Under the pieces are notes generated by a model. That model made no database searches. It saw nothing but the letters and a program-made list of their open reading frames with translations, and was not told the DNA's origin. The translations under genes were made by a program, and so were the position numbers. From Metarhizobium sp017305935 (GTDB lineage Bacteria > Pseudomonadota > Alphaproteobacteria > Rhizobiales > Rhizobiaceae), in assembly GCF_029601685.1 (NCBI RefSeq), contig NZ_JARRIR010000005.1, positions 124,001 through 188,000 of the forward strand: a stretch of DNA of 64,000 bases, given 5' to 3'. Positions 18,698 to 28,018 of this stretch are shown piece after piece. Numbering within the stretch: position 1 is the first letter of the stretch; the number at the start of each line of letters is the position of its first letter.

Positions 18698-21682
18698 TCA
18701 GCCGCCGAGCGCGTCTTCGAGGAAGGCCTCGAGCTGCGAGAGATGCTTGGACATCAGGCCCGTCGCCGGCGAGGCGGCGGCCGGACGGCCGGTGTAGCGC
18801 ACCCGCTGGTACTTGGCGTCGATATGGGCGAGCACCCATTCCAGATAGGGGTCGATGAACGACCAGGCGCCCATATTCTTCGGCTCTTCCTGGCACCAGA
18901 CCATCTCCGCATTGCGGAAGCGCGACAGCTCGTTGATGAGCGCCTTGGCCGGGAACGGATAGAGCTGCTCGACGCGCAGCAGGTAGATGTCGTCGATGCC
19001 GCGCTTTTCGCGCTCTTCCAAGAGGTCGTAATAGACCTTGCCCGAGCACATGACGACGCGACGGATCTTGTTGTCTTTCTGCAGCTTGATCGGGCCGTCC
19101 TTGATCATCTCCGCATCGTCCCAGAGCAGACGATGGAAGGCCGATTCGCCGGCGAGTTCGGCGAGCGTCGAGACGGCGCGCTTGTGGCGCAGCAGCGACT
19201 TCGGCGTCATCAGGATCAGCGGCTTGCGGAAGTCGCGCTTCATCTGCCGGCGCAGGATGTGGAAGTAGTTGGCCGGCGTCGTGACGTTGGCGACCTGCAT
19301 ATTGTCCTCGGCGCACATCTGCAGCCAGCGCTCCAGGCGGGCGGAGGAGTGTTCCGGACCCTGGCCTTCATAGCCGTGCGGCAGCAGGCAGACGAGGCCG
19401 GACATGCGCAGCCACTTGCGTTCGCCCGACGAGATGAACTGGTCGAAGACCACCTGCGCGCCGTTGGCGAAATCGCCGAACTGGGCTTCCCACAGCGTCA
19501 GCGCGTTCGGACGGGCCAGCGAATAGCCGTATTCGAAGCCGAGCACGGCCTCTTCCGACAGCATCGAGTTGATCGCCTCGTAGCGCGCCTGGGTCGGCGA
19601 CAGGTTGGCGAGCGGGATGTAGCGCTCCTCGGTCTCCTGATCATAGAGCACCGAATGGCGCTGTGAGAAGGTGCCGCGCTCCACGTCCTGGCCGGACAGG
19701 CGGATCTTGACGCCGTCGAGCAGCAGAGAGCCGAAGGCCAACGCTTCGGCCATCGCCCAGTCGATGCCTTGGCCGGTCTCGATCATGTTGGCGCGGTTGT
19801 CCATGAAGCGCTGGATGGTTCGGTGCGCATGGAAGCCTTGCGGGATCTCCGAGATCTTGCGGCCGATCTCCTTGAGCGACTTCATCGGCACCGCGGTCTT
19901 GCCGCGACGCTGCTCGTCGGCATTGTCGGCGGCGCGCAGGCCCGACCAGGCGCCATCCAGCCAGTCGGCCTTGTTCGGCTTGTAGGACTGACCGGCCTCG
20001 AATTCCTGCTCGAGATTGGCGCGCCAGTCGGCCTTCATCTTCTCGAATTCGCCCTCGGTCAGCAGGCCCTCGGCGATCAGGCGCTCGCCATAGAGCTGCA
20101 CCACGGTCTTGTGGCCGCGAATGACCTTGTACATCTTCGGCTGCGTGAAGGACGGCTCGTCGCCTTCGTTATGGCCGAAGCGGCGATAGCAGAACATGTC
20201 GATGACGACCGGCTTGTGGAACTTCATGCGGAATTCGGTCGCGACCTTGGCCGCATAGACCACCGCTTCCGGATCGTCGCCGTTGACGTGGAAGATCGGC
20301 GCCTCGATCATCTTGGCGACGTCGGACGGATAGGGCGACGAGCGCGAGAAGGCCGGATTGGTGGTGAAGCCGATCTGGTTGTTGATGATGAAATGCATGG
20401 TGCCGGCCACGCGGTGGCCGCGCAGGCCCGACAGGCCGAAACCTTCGGCGACCACGCCCTGCCCCGCGAAGGCGGCGTCGCCATGCAGCAGCAGCGGCAT
20501 GACCCTGGCGCGCTCCTTGAGCGGAATGATGTCGCCCTCGAACACCTTGGCGCGCAGATCCTGTTTGGCGCGGGCCTTGCCCATGACCACGGGATTGACG
20601 ATTTCCAGATGCGACGGGTTGGCCGTCAGCGACAGGTGGACCTTGTTGCCGTCGAATTCGCGGTCGGAGGAGGCGCCGAGGTGATACTTGACGTCGCCGG
20701 AGCCTTCAACGTCGTCAGGCTTGAACGAGCCGCCCTTGAATTCATGGAACACGGCGCGGTGCGGCTTGCCCATGACGTTGGTCAGCACGTTCAGGCGGCC
20801 GCGATGGGCCATGCCGAGAACGACTTCCTCGAGGCCTTCCTGGCCGCCGCGCTTGATGATCTGCTCCAGCGCCGGGATCAGCGATTCGCCGCCGTCGAGG
20901 CCGAAACGCTTGGTGCCCTTGTACTTGACGTCGATGAACTGCTCGAAGCCTTCGGCCTCGATCAGCTTCGACAGGATCGCCTTCTTGCCTTCGGCGGTGA
21001 AGGCGACGCCCTTGTCCGGACCTTCGATACGCTCCTGGATCCAGCCCTTTTCGTCCGGGTTGGAGATATGCATGAATTCGACGCCCATGGTCGAACAATA
21101 GGTACGCACCAGGATCTCGACCATCTCGCGCACGGTGGCGTATTCGAGGCCGAGAACGTTGTCGATGAAGATCTTGCGATCGAGATCCTTCTCCTCGAAG
21201 CCGTAATTCGCCGGCGAAAGCTCATGGTAGTCGTCGACCGGGGCGGCAATGCCGAGCGGGTCGAGCTTGGCATGCAGGTGGCCGCGGGCACGATAGGCGC
21301 GGATCATCATGATGGCGCGCACCGAATCGCGGGTCGCCTGATGCACCTCGGCCTCGCTCACCGGCTTGCCCGCCGCTTCCGCCTTGGCCTTCACCTTGGT
21401 CTCGACAGCCTTTTCGACGAGGCCCCAATTGCCGTCCAGTGCCGAGACGAGTTCGCCGCCGGCGGCGATCGGCCAGTTGCCGCGCTTCCAGGAGGCACCG
21501 CTCGCCGCCTTCTTCACATCGGCGGGATTGTCGCCCAGCGCCTTGAAGAAGGAGCGCCACTCATCCGAAACGGATGCGGGATCGTCCTCGTAGCGCGCAT
21601 AGAGCTGCTCGATATAGGCCGCGTTCGCGCCGTCCAGGAAGGACGTGATCAGAAACTGTTCGTTGGCTTCTTGTCGTGCCAT
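18698..21682 (-). CDS. sucA: 2-oxoglutarate dehydrogenase E1 component
   Basis: SucA is the thiamine diphosphate-dependent E1 that decarboxylates 2-oxoglutarate. The product is 994 residues from the ATG at 21682 (MARQEANEQF, as in rhizobial homologues); an ATG three codons earlier (21691) is possible. Visible features are the N-terminal E2-interaction segment (SFLDGANAAYIEQLYARYE), HLGASSDREFDG, the cofactor motif GDAAFAGQGVVAE with INNQIGFTT, RRFGHNEGDEPSFTQP, and the C-terminal transketolase-like half ending in KHLSQLEAFLEDALGG. A strong hairpin lies between sucD and this gene. Confidence 0.97.
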   Translation of the reverse strand: MARQEANEQFLITSFLDGANAAYIEQLYARYEDDPASVSDEWRSFFKALGDNPADVKKAASGASWKRGNWPIAAGGELVSALDGNWGLVEKAVETKVKAKAEAAGKPVSEAEVHQATRDSVRAIMMIRAYRARGHLHAKLDPLGIAAPVDDYHELSPANYGFEEKDLDRKIFIDNVLGLEYATVREMVEILVRTYCSTMGVEFMHISNPDEKGWIQERIEGPDKGVAFTAEGKKAILSKLIEAEGFEQFIDVKYKGTKRFGLDGGESLIPALEQIIKRGGQEGLEEVVLGMAHRGRLNVLTNVMGKPHRAVFHEFKGGSFKPDDVEGSGDVKYHLGASSDREFDGNKVHLSLTANPSHLEIVNPVVMGKARAKQDLRAKVFEGDIIPLKERARVMPLLLHGDAAFAGQGVVAEGFGLSGLRGHRVAGTMHFIINNQIGFTTNPAFSRSSPYPSDVAKMIEAPIFHVNGDDPEAVVYAAKVATEFRMKFHKPVVIDMFCYRRFGHNEGDEPSFTQPKMYKVIRGHKTVVQLYGERLIAEGLLTEGEFEKMKADWRANLEQEFEAGQSYKPNKADWLDGAWSGLRAADNADEQRRGKTAVPMKSLKEIGRKISEIPQGFHAHRTIQRFMDNRANMIETGQGIDWAMAEALAFGSLLLDGVKIRLSGQDVERGTFSQRHSVLYDQETEERYIPLANLSPTQARYEAINSMLSEEAVLGFEYGYSLARPNALTLWEAQFGDFANGAQVVFDQFISSGERKWLRMSGLVCLLPHGYEGQGPEHSSARLERWLQMCAEDNMQVANVTTPANYFHILRRQMKRDFRKPLILMTPKSLLRHKRAVSTLAELAGESAFHRLLWDDAEMIKDGPIKLQKDNKIRRVVMCSGKVYYDLLEEREKRGIDDIYLLRVEQLYPFPAKALINELSRFRNAEMVWCQEEPKNMGAWSFIDPYLEWVLAHIDAKYQRVRYTGRPAAASPATGLMSKHLSQLEAFLEDALGG

Positions 21683-21860
21683 GGTGTTCATGCGGACGTC
21701 TTCGTCCGCCTCCCGCCTAGATGGTTTCGCCGGTCTCTTGAAAAAACCGGCCGCCGCATTTGTCGTTTACCGCCTGTCCGCGGTTCGGTCTTGTATGCCT
21801 GGAGCATGCCCGAACGGAAAACCGGTAGCCGCTTTTCCTGGAAATGCCCTGAACGTCCAT

Positions 21861-21896
21861 GGCCGGGCGGGAGGCGAACACGCCTCCCGCCCGGCC
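21861..21896. repeat. Perfect 16-bp GC-rich hairpin between sucD and sucA
   Basis: GGCCGGGCGGGAGGCG at 21861-21876 is followed by a 4-base loop and its exact complement at 21881-21896. It lies 18 bases after the sucD stop and about 180 before the sucA start. No T-run follows on either strand, so it is more likely an mRNA 3'-end stabiliser or a partial terminator than a classical terminator. Confidence 0.85.
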
Positions 21897-21913
21897 CAAA
21901 GCTTGGAAGCCGA

Positions 21914-22816
21914 TCAGCCCTTGAGGACTTCGACCAGCGTCTTGCCGAGGCGGGCCGGAGACGGCGACACCTTGATGCCTGCCGATTCCATCGCCGCGAT
22001 CTTCGATTCCGCGTCGCCCTTGCCGCCGGACACCACGGCGCCGGCATGGCCCATGGTGCGGCCCTTCGGCGCGGTGCGGCCGGCAATGAAGCCGGCCATC
22101 GGCTTCTTGCGGCCCTTCTTGGCTTCGTCCTTGAGGAACTGGGCCGCGTCTTCTTCAGCCGAGCCGCCGATTTCGCCGATCATGATGATCGAGGTCGTGG
22201 CGTCGTCGGCCAGGAACATTTCCAGCACGTCGATGAACTCGGTGCCCTTGACCGGGTCGCCGCCGATGCCGACCGCCGTCGTCTGTCCCAAGCCTTCGTT
22301 GGTGGTCTGGAACACGGCTTCATAGGTCAGCGTGCCCGAGCGCGAGACGATGCCGACCGAGCCCTTGCGGAAGATCGAGCCCGGCATGATGCCGATCTTG
22401 CATTCTTCCGGCGTCAGGATGCCCGGGCAATTGGGGCCGAGCAGGCGCGAGTTCGAGCGGTCGAGGCGAGCCTTGACGCGCACCATGTCCATCACCGGGA
22501 TACCCTCGGTGATGCAGGTGATGAACGGGATCTCGGCGTCGATGGCCTCGATGATCGCGTCCGCAGCGCCTGCCGGCGGCACGTAGATGACGGTGGCGTC
22601 GGCGCCGGTCTTGTCACGGCCCTCAGTGACCGAGGCGAAGATCGGCAGGCTTTCGCCCTTGGAGCCGGTCCAGGTTTCGCCGCCCTTCTTGGGGTGGATG
22701 CCGCCGACCATCTTCGTGCCGTAATAGGCGAGCGCCTGTTCGGTGTGGAAGCTGCCGGTCTTGCCTGTCAGGCCCTGGACCAGGATCTTGGTGTCTTTGT
22801 TGACGAGAATGGACAT
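21914..22816 (-). CDS. sucD: Succinyl-CoA synthetase subunit alpha
   Basis: SucD binds CoA and carries the phosphohistidine in the ADP/GDP-forming succinyl-CoA synthetase of the TCA cycle. The 300-residue protein begins MSILVNKDTK at the ATG at 22816; six further upstream codons are unlikely. It has the CoA-binding Rossmann motif QGLTGKTGSFH, the SRSGTLTYE segment and the phosphorylated His257 in GHAGAVVSGGKG. The sucC stop lies 18 bases upstream, so the two subunits are co-translated. Confidence 0.97.
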   Translation of the reverse strand: MSILVNKDTKILVQGLTGKTGSFHTEQALAYYGTKMVGGIHPKKGGETWTGSKGESLPIFASVTEGRDKTGADATVIYVPPAGAADAIIEAIDAEIPFITCITEGIPVMDMVRVKARLDRSNSRLLGPNCPGILTPEECKIGIMPGSIFRKGSVGIVSRSGTLTYEAVFQTTNEGLGQTTAVGIGGDPVKGTEFIDVLEMFLADDATTSIIMIGEIGGSAEEDAAQFLKDEAKKGRKKPMAGFIAGRTAPKGRTMGHAGAVVSGGKGDAESKIAAMESAGIKVSPSPARLGKTLVEVLKG

Positions 22817-22834
22817 AAGTTTCCGGTCCTTCAA

Positions 22835-24028
<1,194 letters not shown>

Positions 24029-24059
24029 CGGATGATTCCTGACTAGGAGCGGACAGCGC

Positions 24060-25022
24060 TTACTTCAGCGCCGGGGCGATGTTCGTGCAGGCTTCGCACA
24101 GGCCGGCAACGGCCGAAACCGACTTGCCGAAGGCTTCCTGCTCGGGACCGTTCAGGTCGATCTCGATGATGCGCTCGACGCCGCCGGCGCCGATGACCGT
24201 GGGAACGCCGACATACATGTCCTTGACGCCGTACTGGCCCGAAAGATGGGCGGCGCAGGGCAGGACGCGCTTCTTGTCCTTGAGGAAGGATTCGGCCATC
24301 TCGATGGCGGAAGCGGCCGGCGCGTAATAGGCAGAGCCGGTCTTCAGCAGGCCGACGATCTCGGCGCCGCCGTCACGGGTGCGCTGGATGATCTCTTCGA
24401 GACGCTCCTTGGTGACCCAGCCCATCTTGACGAGGTCGGTCAGCGGCACGCCGGCAACCGTCGAGTAACGGGCGAGCGGCACCATGGTGTCGCCATGGCC
24501 GCCGAGAACGAAGGCGGTGACGTCCTGGACCGAAACGTTGAATTCCTGGGAGAGGAACAGGCGGAAGCGGGCCGAATCGAGCACGCCGGCCATGCCGACC
24601 ACCATGTTCTTCGGCAGGCCGGAGAACTTCTGCAACGCCCAGACCATGGCGTCGAGCGGGTTGGTGATGCAGATGACGAAGGCGTTCGGGGCATACTTCT
24701 TGATGCCGGCGCCGACCTGTTCCATGACCTTGAGGTTGATGCCGAGCAGGTCGTCGCGGCTCATGCCCGGCTTGCGGGCGACACCGGCGGTGACGATGCA
24801 GACATCGGCGCCTTCGATGGCGGAATAGTCGCTGGCACCGGTCAGATTGGCATTGAAGCCCTCGACGGGCGAAGACTGAGCGATGTCGAGGCCCTTGCCC
24901 TGCGGGATGCCGTCGGCAATGTCGAACAGGACGATGTCGCCGAGTTCCTTGAGGCCGGCGAGATGCGCCAGCGTGCCGCCAATCATTCCCGATCCGATAA
25001 GTGCGATCTTTTTGCGCGCCAT
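24060..25022 (-). CDS. mdh: Malate dehydrogenase
   Basis: Mdh oxidises malate to oxaloacetate with NAD. The 320-residue protein is of the lactate-dehydrogenase-like type usual in alphaproteobacteria: NAD motif GSGMIGG near residue 10, substrate arginines in VARKPGMSRDDLL, ITNPLDAM and the catalytic His176 in LGGHGDTM. The start is the ATG at 25022, with GGAAG upstream; earlier frame is not conserved. It heads the mdh-sucCD-sucAB group, placing three consecutive TCA-cycle functions under one control region. Confidence 0.97.
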   Translation of the reverse strand: MARKKIALIGSGMIGGTLAHLAGLKELGDIVLFDIADGIPQGKGLDIAQSSPVEGFNANLTGASDYSAIEGADVCIVTAGVARKPGMSRDDLLGINLKVMEQVGAGIKKYAPNAFVICITNPLDAMVWALQKFSGLPKNMVVGMAGVLDSARFRLFLSQEFNVSVQDVTAFVLGGHGDTMVPLARYSTVAGVPLTDLVKMGWVTKERLEEIIQRTRDGGAEIVGLLKTGSAYYAPAASAIEMAESFLKDKKRVLPCAAHLSGQYGVKDMYVGVPTVIGAGGVERIIEIDLNGPEQEAFGKSVSAVAGLCEACTNIAPALK

Positions 25023-25167
25023 TGAAGTGCTTCCTTTGCGGTCAAAATCCCTGGGGACGGCCATCGAAGACGCCTCCCACCGTGGCCAACCGCAATACGA
25101 CGAAAGCCACCAAATGGCAACGTGTTATTTTGGTGTCATATATTTCAATCGGTTATATGAAAAATAA

Positions 25168-25183
25168 CTTACGTCAACGTAAG
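25168..25183. promoter_or_regulatory. Palindromic operator-like site upstream of mdh
   Basis: CTTACGT and ACGTAAG form a perfect 7-bp inverted repeat with a 2-base centre. On the minus strand the site reads CTTACGTTGACGTAAG and contains TTGACG, which could serve as a -35 in the AT-rich region ahead of mdh, about 145 bases from its start. It lies just past the zapE stop. It resembles ACGT-containing operators of MerR-type regulators of acyl-CoA metabolism, but the regulator is unknown. Confidence 0.5.
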
Positions 25184-25202
25184 AATTTCAGACACACCGC
25201 CG

Positions 25203-26363
25203 TCACATTTCCGCCAGCAGTTCCGCATGGCGACGCTGATATTCGCCGCTGCGCATCTCAAACAGACGCGAGATAGTCCGATCGAACTCGAAACCCTCGG
25301 TGCCGCGCCGTTCGGTGAGCAGATCCTCCGGCATGGCCGCCGCCGAGGCGATCAGTCGGGCGCCCTGGTCGTAGAGCGCATCGACGAGAATGATGAAGCG
25401 CTTCGTCTCATTGCGCTTTTCCGGGCCGAGGCGGGGAATGTGATCGAGGAAGACGACGTCGAAACGTTCGACGATCGCCAGATAATCGGCCGCCCCCAGC
25501 GGGGCTTCGCAGAGTTCGGCGAAGGTGAAGCGCGCCGCCCTTCCCGCCGCCTGACGCACGGGAATGCTGCGGCCCATGCGGTCGATTTCGACGGCGGCGG
25601 GCCTGTGGCCATCGGTGGCCGCCTTCCAGGCCCGGTCCATCGCCGCGTCGGTCTCGGCATTGATCGGCGTCAGGTAGACCGGCAGCGAATCGAGCTTTTC
25701 CATGCGGTAATCGGTCGGCGAATCCAGGCTGACGACATCGACATGGGCTTTGAGCAGATCGACGAAGGGCAGGAAAAGGCCGCGGTTGAGCCCGTCGCGA
25801 TAGAGATTGTCCGGCTCGACGTTGGAGGTCGCGACCAGCACGCAGCCGCGCTTGAACAACTCCCCGAACAGCCGTGCCAGGATCATCGCATCGGCGATGT
25901 CGGTGACGGTGAATTCGTCGAAGCAGAGCAGTTCGGCCTCGGCAAACAGCGCTGCGGCGACCGGCGGCACCGGATCGGCTTCCTTCGTCTCGCCGGCCTT
26001 CAGCTTCTGGCGATGGGCATGGATACGGGCATGCACGTCGGCCATGAATTCATGAAAATGGGCGCGGCGCTTGCGCCTGATCATCGCCATGTCGAAGAAC
26101 ATGTCCATCAGCATGGTCTTGCCGCGCCCGACGCTGCCATGGACATAGAGGCCGCGAATCGGCTTTTCCCGCTTCTTGCGCCCGAACAGCCAGCCGAGCG
26201 CGCTGGACTTGGCGGCGGCGGGGCTGTCGGCAAGGGCAAGCAGGATCTTGTCCAGCCGCGCGGCGACCGCCATCTGCGCCGGATCCGTCTTCAGTTCGCC
26301 CGAGAGCGTCAGGGCCTTGAGCTTCGCGACGAGGCTCAACGACGGATCGAAAGCGGCAGTCAT
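25203..26363 (-). CDS. zapE: Cell division ATPase ZapE (AFG1 family)
   Basis: ZapE/AFG1 is an AAA-like ATPase; in E. coli it acts at the Z-ring under stress, and the mitochondrial form helps quality control of respiratory subunits. The 386-residue protein has Walker A GSVGRGKT at 76-83, the MFFDMAMIRRKRRAHFHEFM segment, Walker B (LLCFDEFTVTDIADAMIL), ATSNVEPDNLY and the C-terminal FIILVDALYDQGARLI. It lies between the Omp19-like gene and mdh. Its association with TCA and sdh genes fits a possible respiratory role, which is inference. Confidence 0.93.
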   Translation of the reverse strand: MTAAFDPSLSLVAKLKALTLSGELKTDPAQMAVAARLDKILLALADSPAAAKSSALGWLFGRKKREKPIRGLYVHGSVGRGKTMLMDMFFDMAMIRRKRRAHFHEFMADVHARIHAHRQKLKAGETKEADPVPPVAAALFAEAELLCFDEFTVTDIADAMILARLFGELFKRGCVLVATSNVEPDNLYRDGLNRGLFLPFVDLLKAHVDVVSLDSPTDYRMEKLDSLPVYLTPINAETDAAMDRAWKAATDGHRPAAVEIDRMGRSIPVRQAAGRAARFTFAELCEAPLGAADYLAIVERFDVVFLDHIPRLGPEKRNETKRFIILVDALYDQGARLIASAAAMPEDLLTERRGTEGFEFDRTISRLFEMRSGEYQRRHAELLAEM

Positions 26364-26396
26364 GGGAGGGTCCGATTCAAGCGATGCGGCATACGT

Positions 26397-26422
26397 GAAA
26401 ATGGCCGGCGATGGGCCGGCCA
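26397..26422 (-). terminator. Terminator after the Omp19-like gene
   Basis: TGGCCGGC at 26402-26409 and GCCGGCCA at 26415-26422 form a perfect 8-bp stem with a 5-base loop. The minus strand continues ATTTTC. It lies 11 bases past the stop of the leftward lipoprotein gene. Confidence 0.7.
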
Positions 26423-26432
26423 GTCAGAACGA

Positions 26433-26978
26433 TCAGCGGCTGAGGCTGACGGGCTGGCCGCCGGTCAGCGTGCCGTCGAAGCGGGAATCGGCGGTCTTGT
26501 AGAGATTGCCGATAACGTTGCCGGAGCGGTCCTTGAGCGCGACCTGCTTGCCACTGACTTCCCAGGATCCCATCGAGGTCAGGACGCCGGCGCAGCCGCG
26601 CGTGCCACCGCGCGAACCGCCGCCGAGATTGGTGAGCGTCAGGAACATGTCGCAGCTGGCTCCGGCATTGGAAACCTTCCAGTTGCCGACCATGGATTCC
26701 TTCTTCACGTCGAGCGCGGTGGCCGCCATCTGGTCGTTGCCGGTCGCAGTGGCCGGCGCCGTCGGCGCGGTCGGGAACTGGGCGGAATTGACATTGGCGC
26801 TGGCGCTGGCCGTCGGATCGGGCAAGGCGCTGGACTGGACACCCGACACCGGCTGCGCGGCGAGCGGCGCCGGTTGGCTCGGCCGGCTGGCGGGGCCGAG
26901 GTCGCTATAGGTCGTCCGCTGGCACCCGGCAAGCGCAAGCGCGACACCCAGCGTAGCGGCGGCAAATTTCAACTGCAT
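26433..26978 (-). CDS. Omp19-like outer-membrane lipoprotein, protease-inhibitor (Inh) domain
   Basis: This 181-residue lipoprotein has signal MQLKFAAATLGVALALAGC with lipobox LAGC, a disordered Pro/Ala/Ser-rich linker (about residues 25-85) and a C-terminal beta-barrel-like domain. The tail SRFDGTLTGGQPVSLSR closely parallels Brucella Omp19, whose Inh-type domain inhibits proteases, and the paired cysteines (SCDMF, RGCAG) of that family are present. The ATG at 26978 is 7 bases from GGGAG; an adjacent ATG at 26981 is also possible. It probably faces the periplasm from the outer membrane. Confidence 0.85.
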   Translation of the reverse strand: MQLKFAAATLGVALALAGCQRTTYSDLGPASRPSQPAPLAAQPVSGVQSSALPDPTASASANVNSAQFPTAPTAPATATGNDQMAATALDVKKESMVGNWKVSNAGASCDMFLTLTNLGGGSRGGTRGCAGVLTSMGSWEVSGKQVALKDRSGNVIGNLYKTADSRFDGTLTGGQPVSLSR

Positions 26979-27068
26979 CATGACACTCCCGATACGTGCG
27001 CGTTCGGCCCGTCCTATTGCGCAATCAAGGCGGAAATACCGTAGGACGCAATGGTTAATCAACCCTTG

Positions 27069-27227
27069 TCATACGGTCGCCGCAGCCGTGCAACGGCCAT
27101 CGGCGGTTGAGGTAATCTGCAATTCGCGATTTTCAACATCGCAACGGGCACATCCTGGCCTCCCCGCCGCATTGCCCGCCACGGCGTTGCCGGGCGGACA
27201 CAGCGGCAGGACGGACAGGCGGATCAC
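27069..27227 (-). CDS. Possible small ORF coupled to sdhB
   Basis: A GTG at 27227 overlaps the sdhB stop (GTGA) and opens a 52-codon frame ending at 27069. The product has an uncharged N-terminal part, then PGCARCDVENRELQITSTADGRC with three spaced cysteines. No family is recognised. The 4-base overlap and the protein-like C-terminal half support translation; the short length and GTG start argue caution. It is the only feature that would fill the gap between sdhB and the lipoprotein gene. Confidence 0.35.
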   Translation of the reverse strand: MIRLSVLPLCPPGNAVAGNAAGRPGCARCDVENRELQITSTADGRCTAAATV

Positions 27228-28003
27228 ATCCGCCGTTCCACCATCATCTTCTTGATTTCGGCAATCGCCTTGGCCGGGTTCAGCCCCTTCGGGCAGGCCT
27301 GGGCGCAGTTCATGATCGTATGGCAGCGATACAGCCGGAAGGGATCTTCCAGGTTGTCGAGGCGCTCGCCGGTCGCCTCGTCGCGGCTGTCGATCAGCCA
27401 GCGATAGGCCTGCAGCAGAACGGCGGGACCGAGATAACGGTCGCCGTTCCACCAGTAGCTCGGACAGGAGGTCGAGCAGCAGGCGCACAGGATGCATTCG
27501 TAGAGGCCGTCGAGCTTGAGGCGGTCCTCATGGCTCTGCTTCCATTCCTTGGCCGGCGTCGGCGACACCGTCTTCAGCCAGGGCTCGATGGAGCGATGCT
27601 GGGCGTAGAAGTTGGTCAGATCCGGCACCAGATCCTTGACGACGGGCATATGCGGCAGCGGATAGACCTTCACCGTGCCCTTGATCTCGTCCATGCCCTT
27701 GGTGCAGGCCAGCGTGTTGGTGCCGTCGATGTTCATGGCGCAGGAGCCGCAGATGCCTTCGCGGCAGGAGCGGCGCAGCGTCAGCGTCGGGTCGATCTTG
27801 TTCTTGATGTAGAGCAGCGCGTCGAGCACCATCGGGCCGCAATCGTCGACATCGATGGTATAGGTGTCGATGCTCGGGTTGCGGCCATCGTCCGGGTTCC
27901 AGCGATAGATGCGGAATTCGCGGGTTTTCGTCGCGCCGGCGGGCTTGGGCCACACCTTGCCTTCGGTCATCTGCGAATTCTTGGGAAGAGCGAGTTCAAC
28001 CAT
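27224..28003 (-). CDS. sdhB: Succinate dehydrogenase iron-sulfur subunit
   Basis: SdhB carries the [2Fe-2S], [4Fe-4S] and [3Fe-4S] clusters that pass electrons from FAD to quinone. The 259-residue protein has CREGICGSCAMNIDGTNTLAC for [2Fe-2S], CILCACCSTSCPSYWW for [4Fe-4S] and CHTIMNCAQACPKGLNP for [3Fe-4S]. It lies 15 bases after sdhA and is the last certain gene of sdhCDAB; a possible small ORF overlaps its stop. Confidence 0.98.
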   Translation of the reverse strand: MVELALPKNSQMTEGKVWPKPAGATKTREFRIYRWNPDDGRNPSIDTYTIDVDDCGPMVLDALLYIKNKIDPTLTLRRSCREGICGSCAMNIDGTNTLACTKGMDEIKGTVKVYPLPHMPVVKDLVPDLTNFYAQHRSIEPWLKTVSPTPAKEWKQSHEDRLKLDGLYECILCACCSTSCPSYWWNGDRYLGPAVLLQAYRWLIDSRDEATGERLDNLEDPFRLYRCHTIMNCAQACPKGLNPAKAIAEIKKMMVERRM

Positions 28004-28018
28004 GTCTTTATCCTCGGC

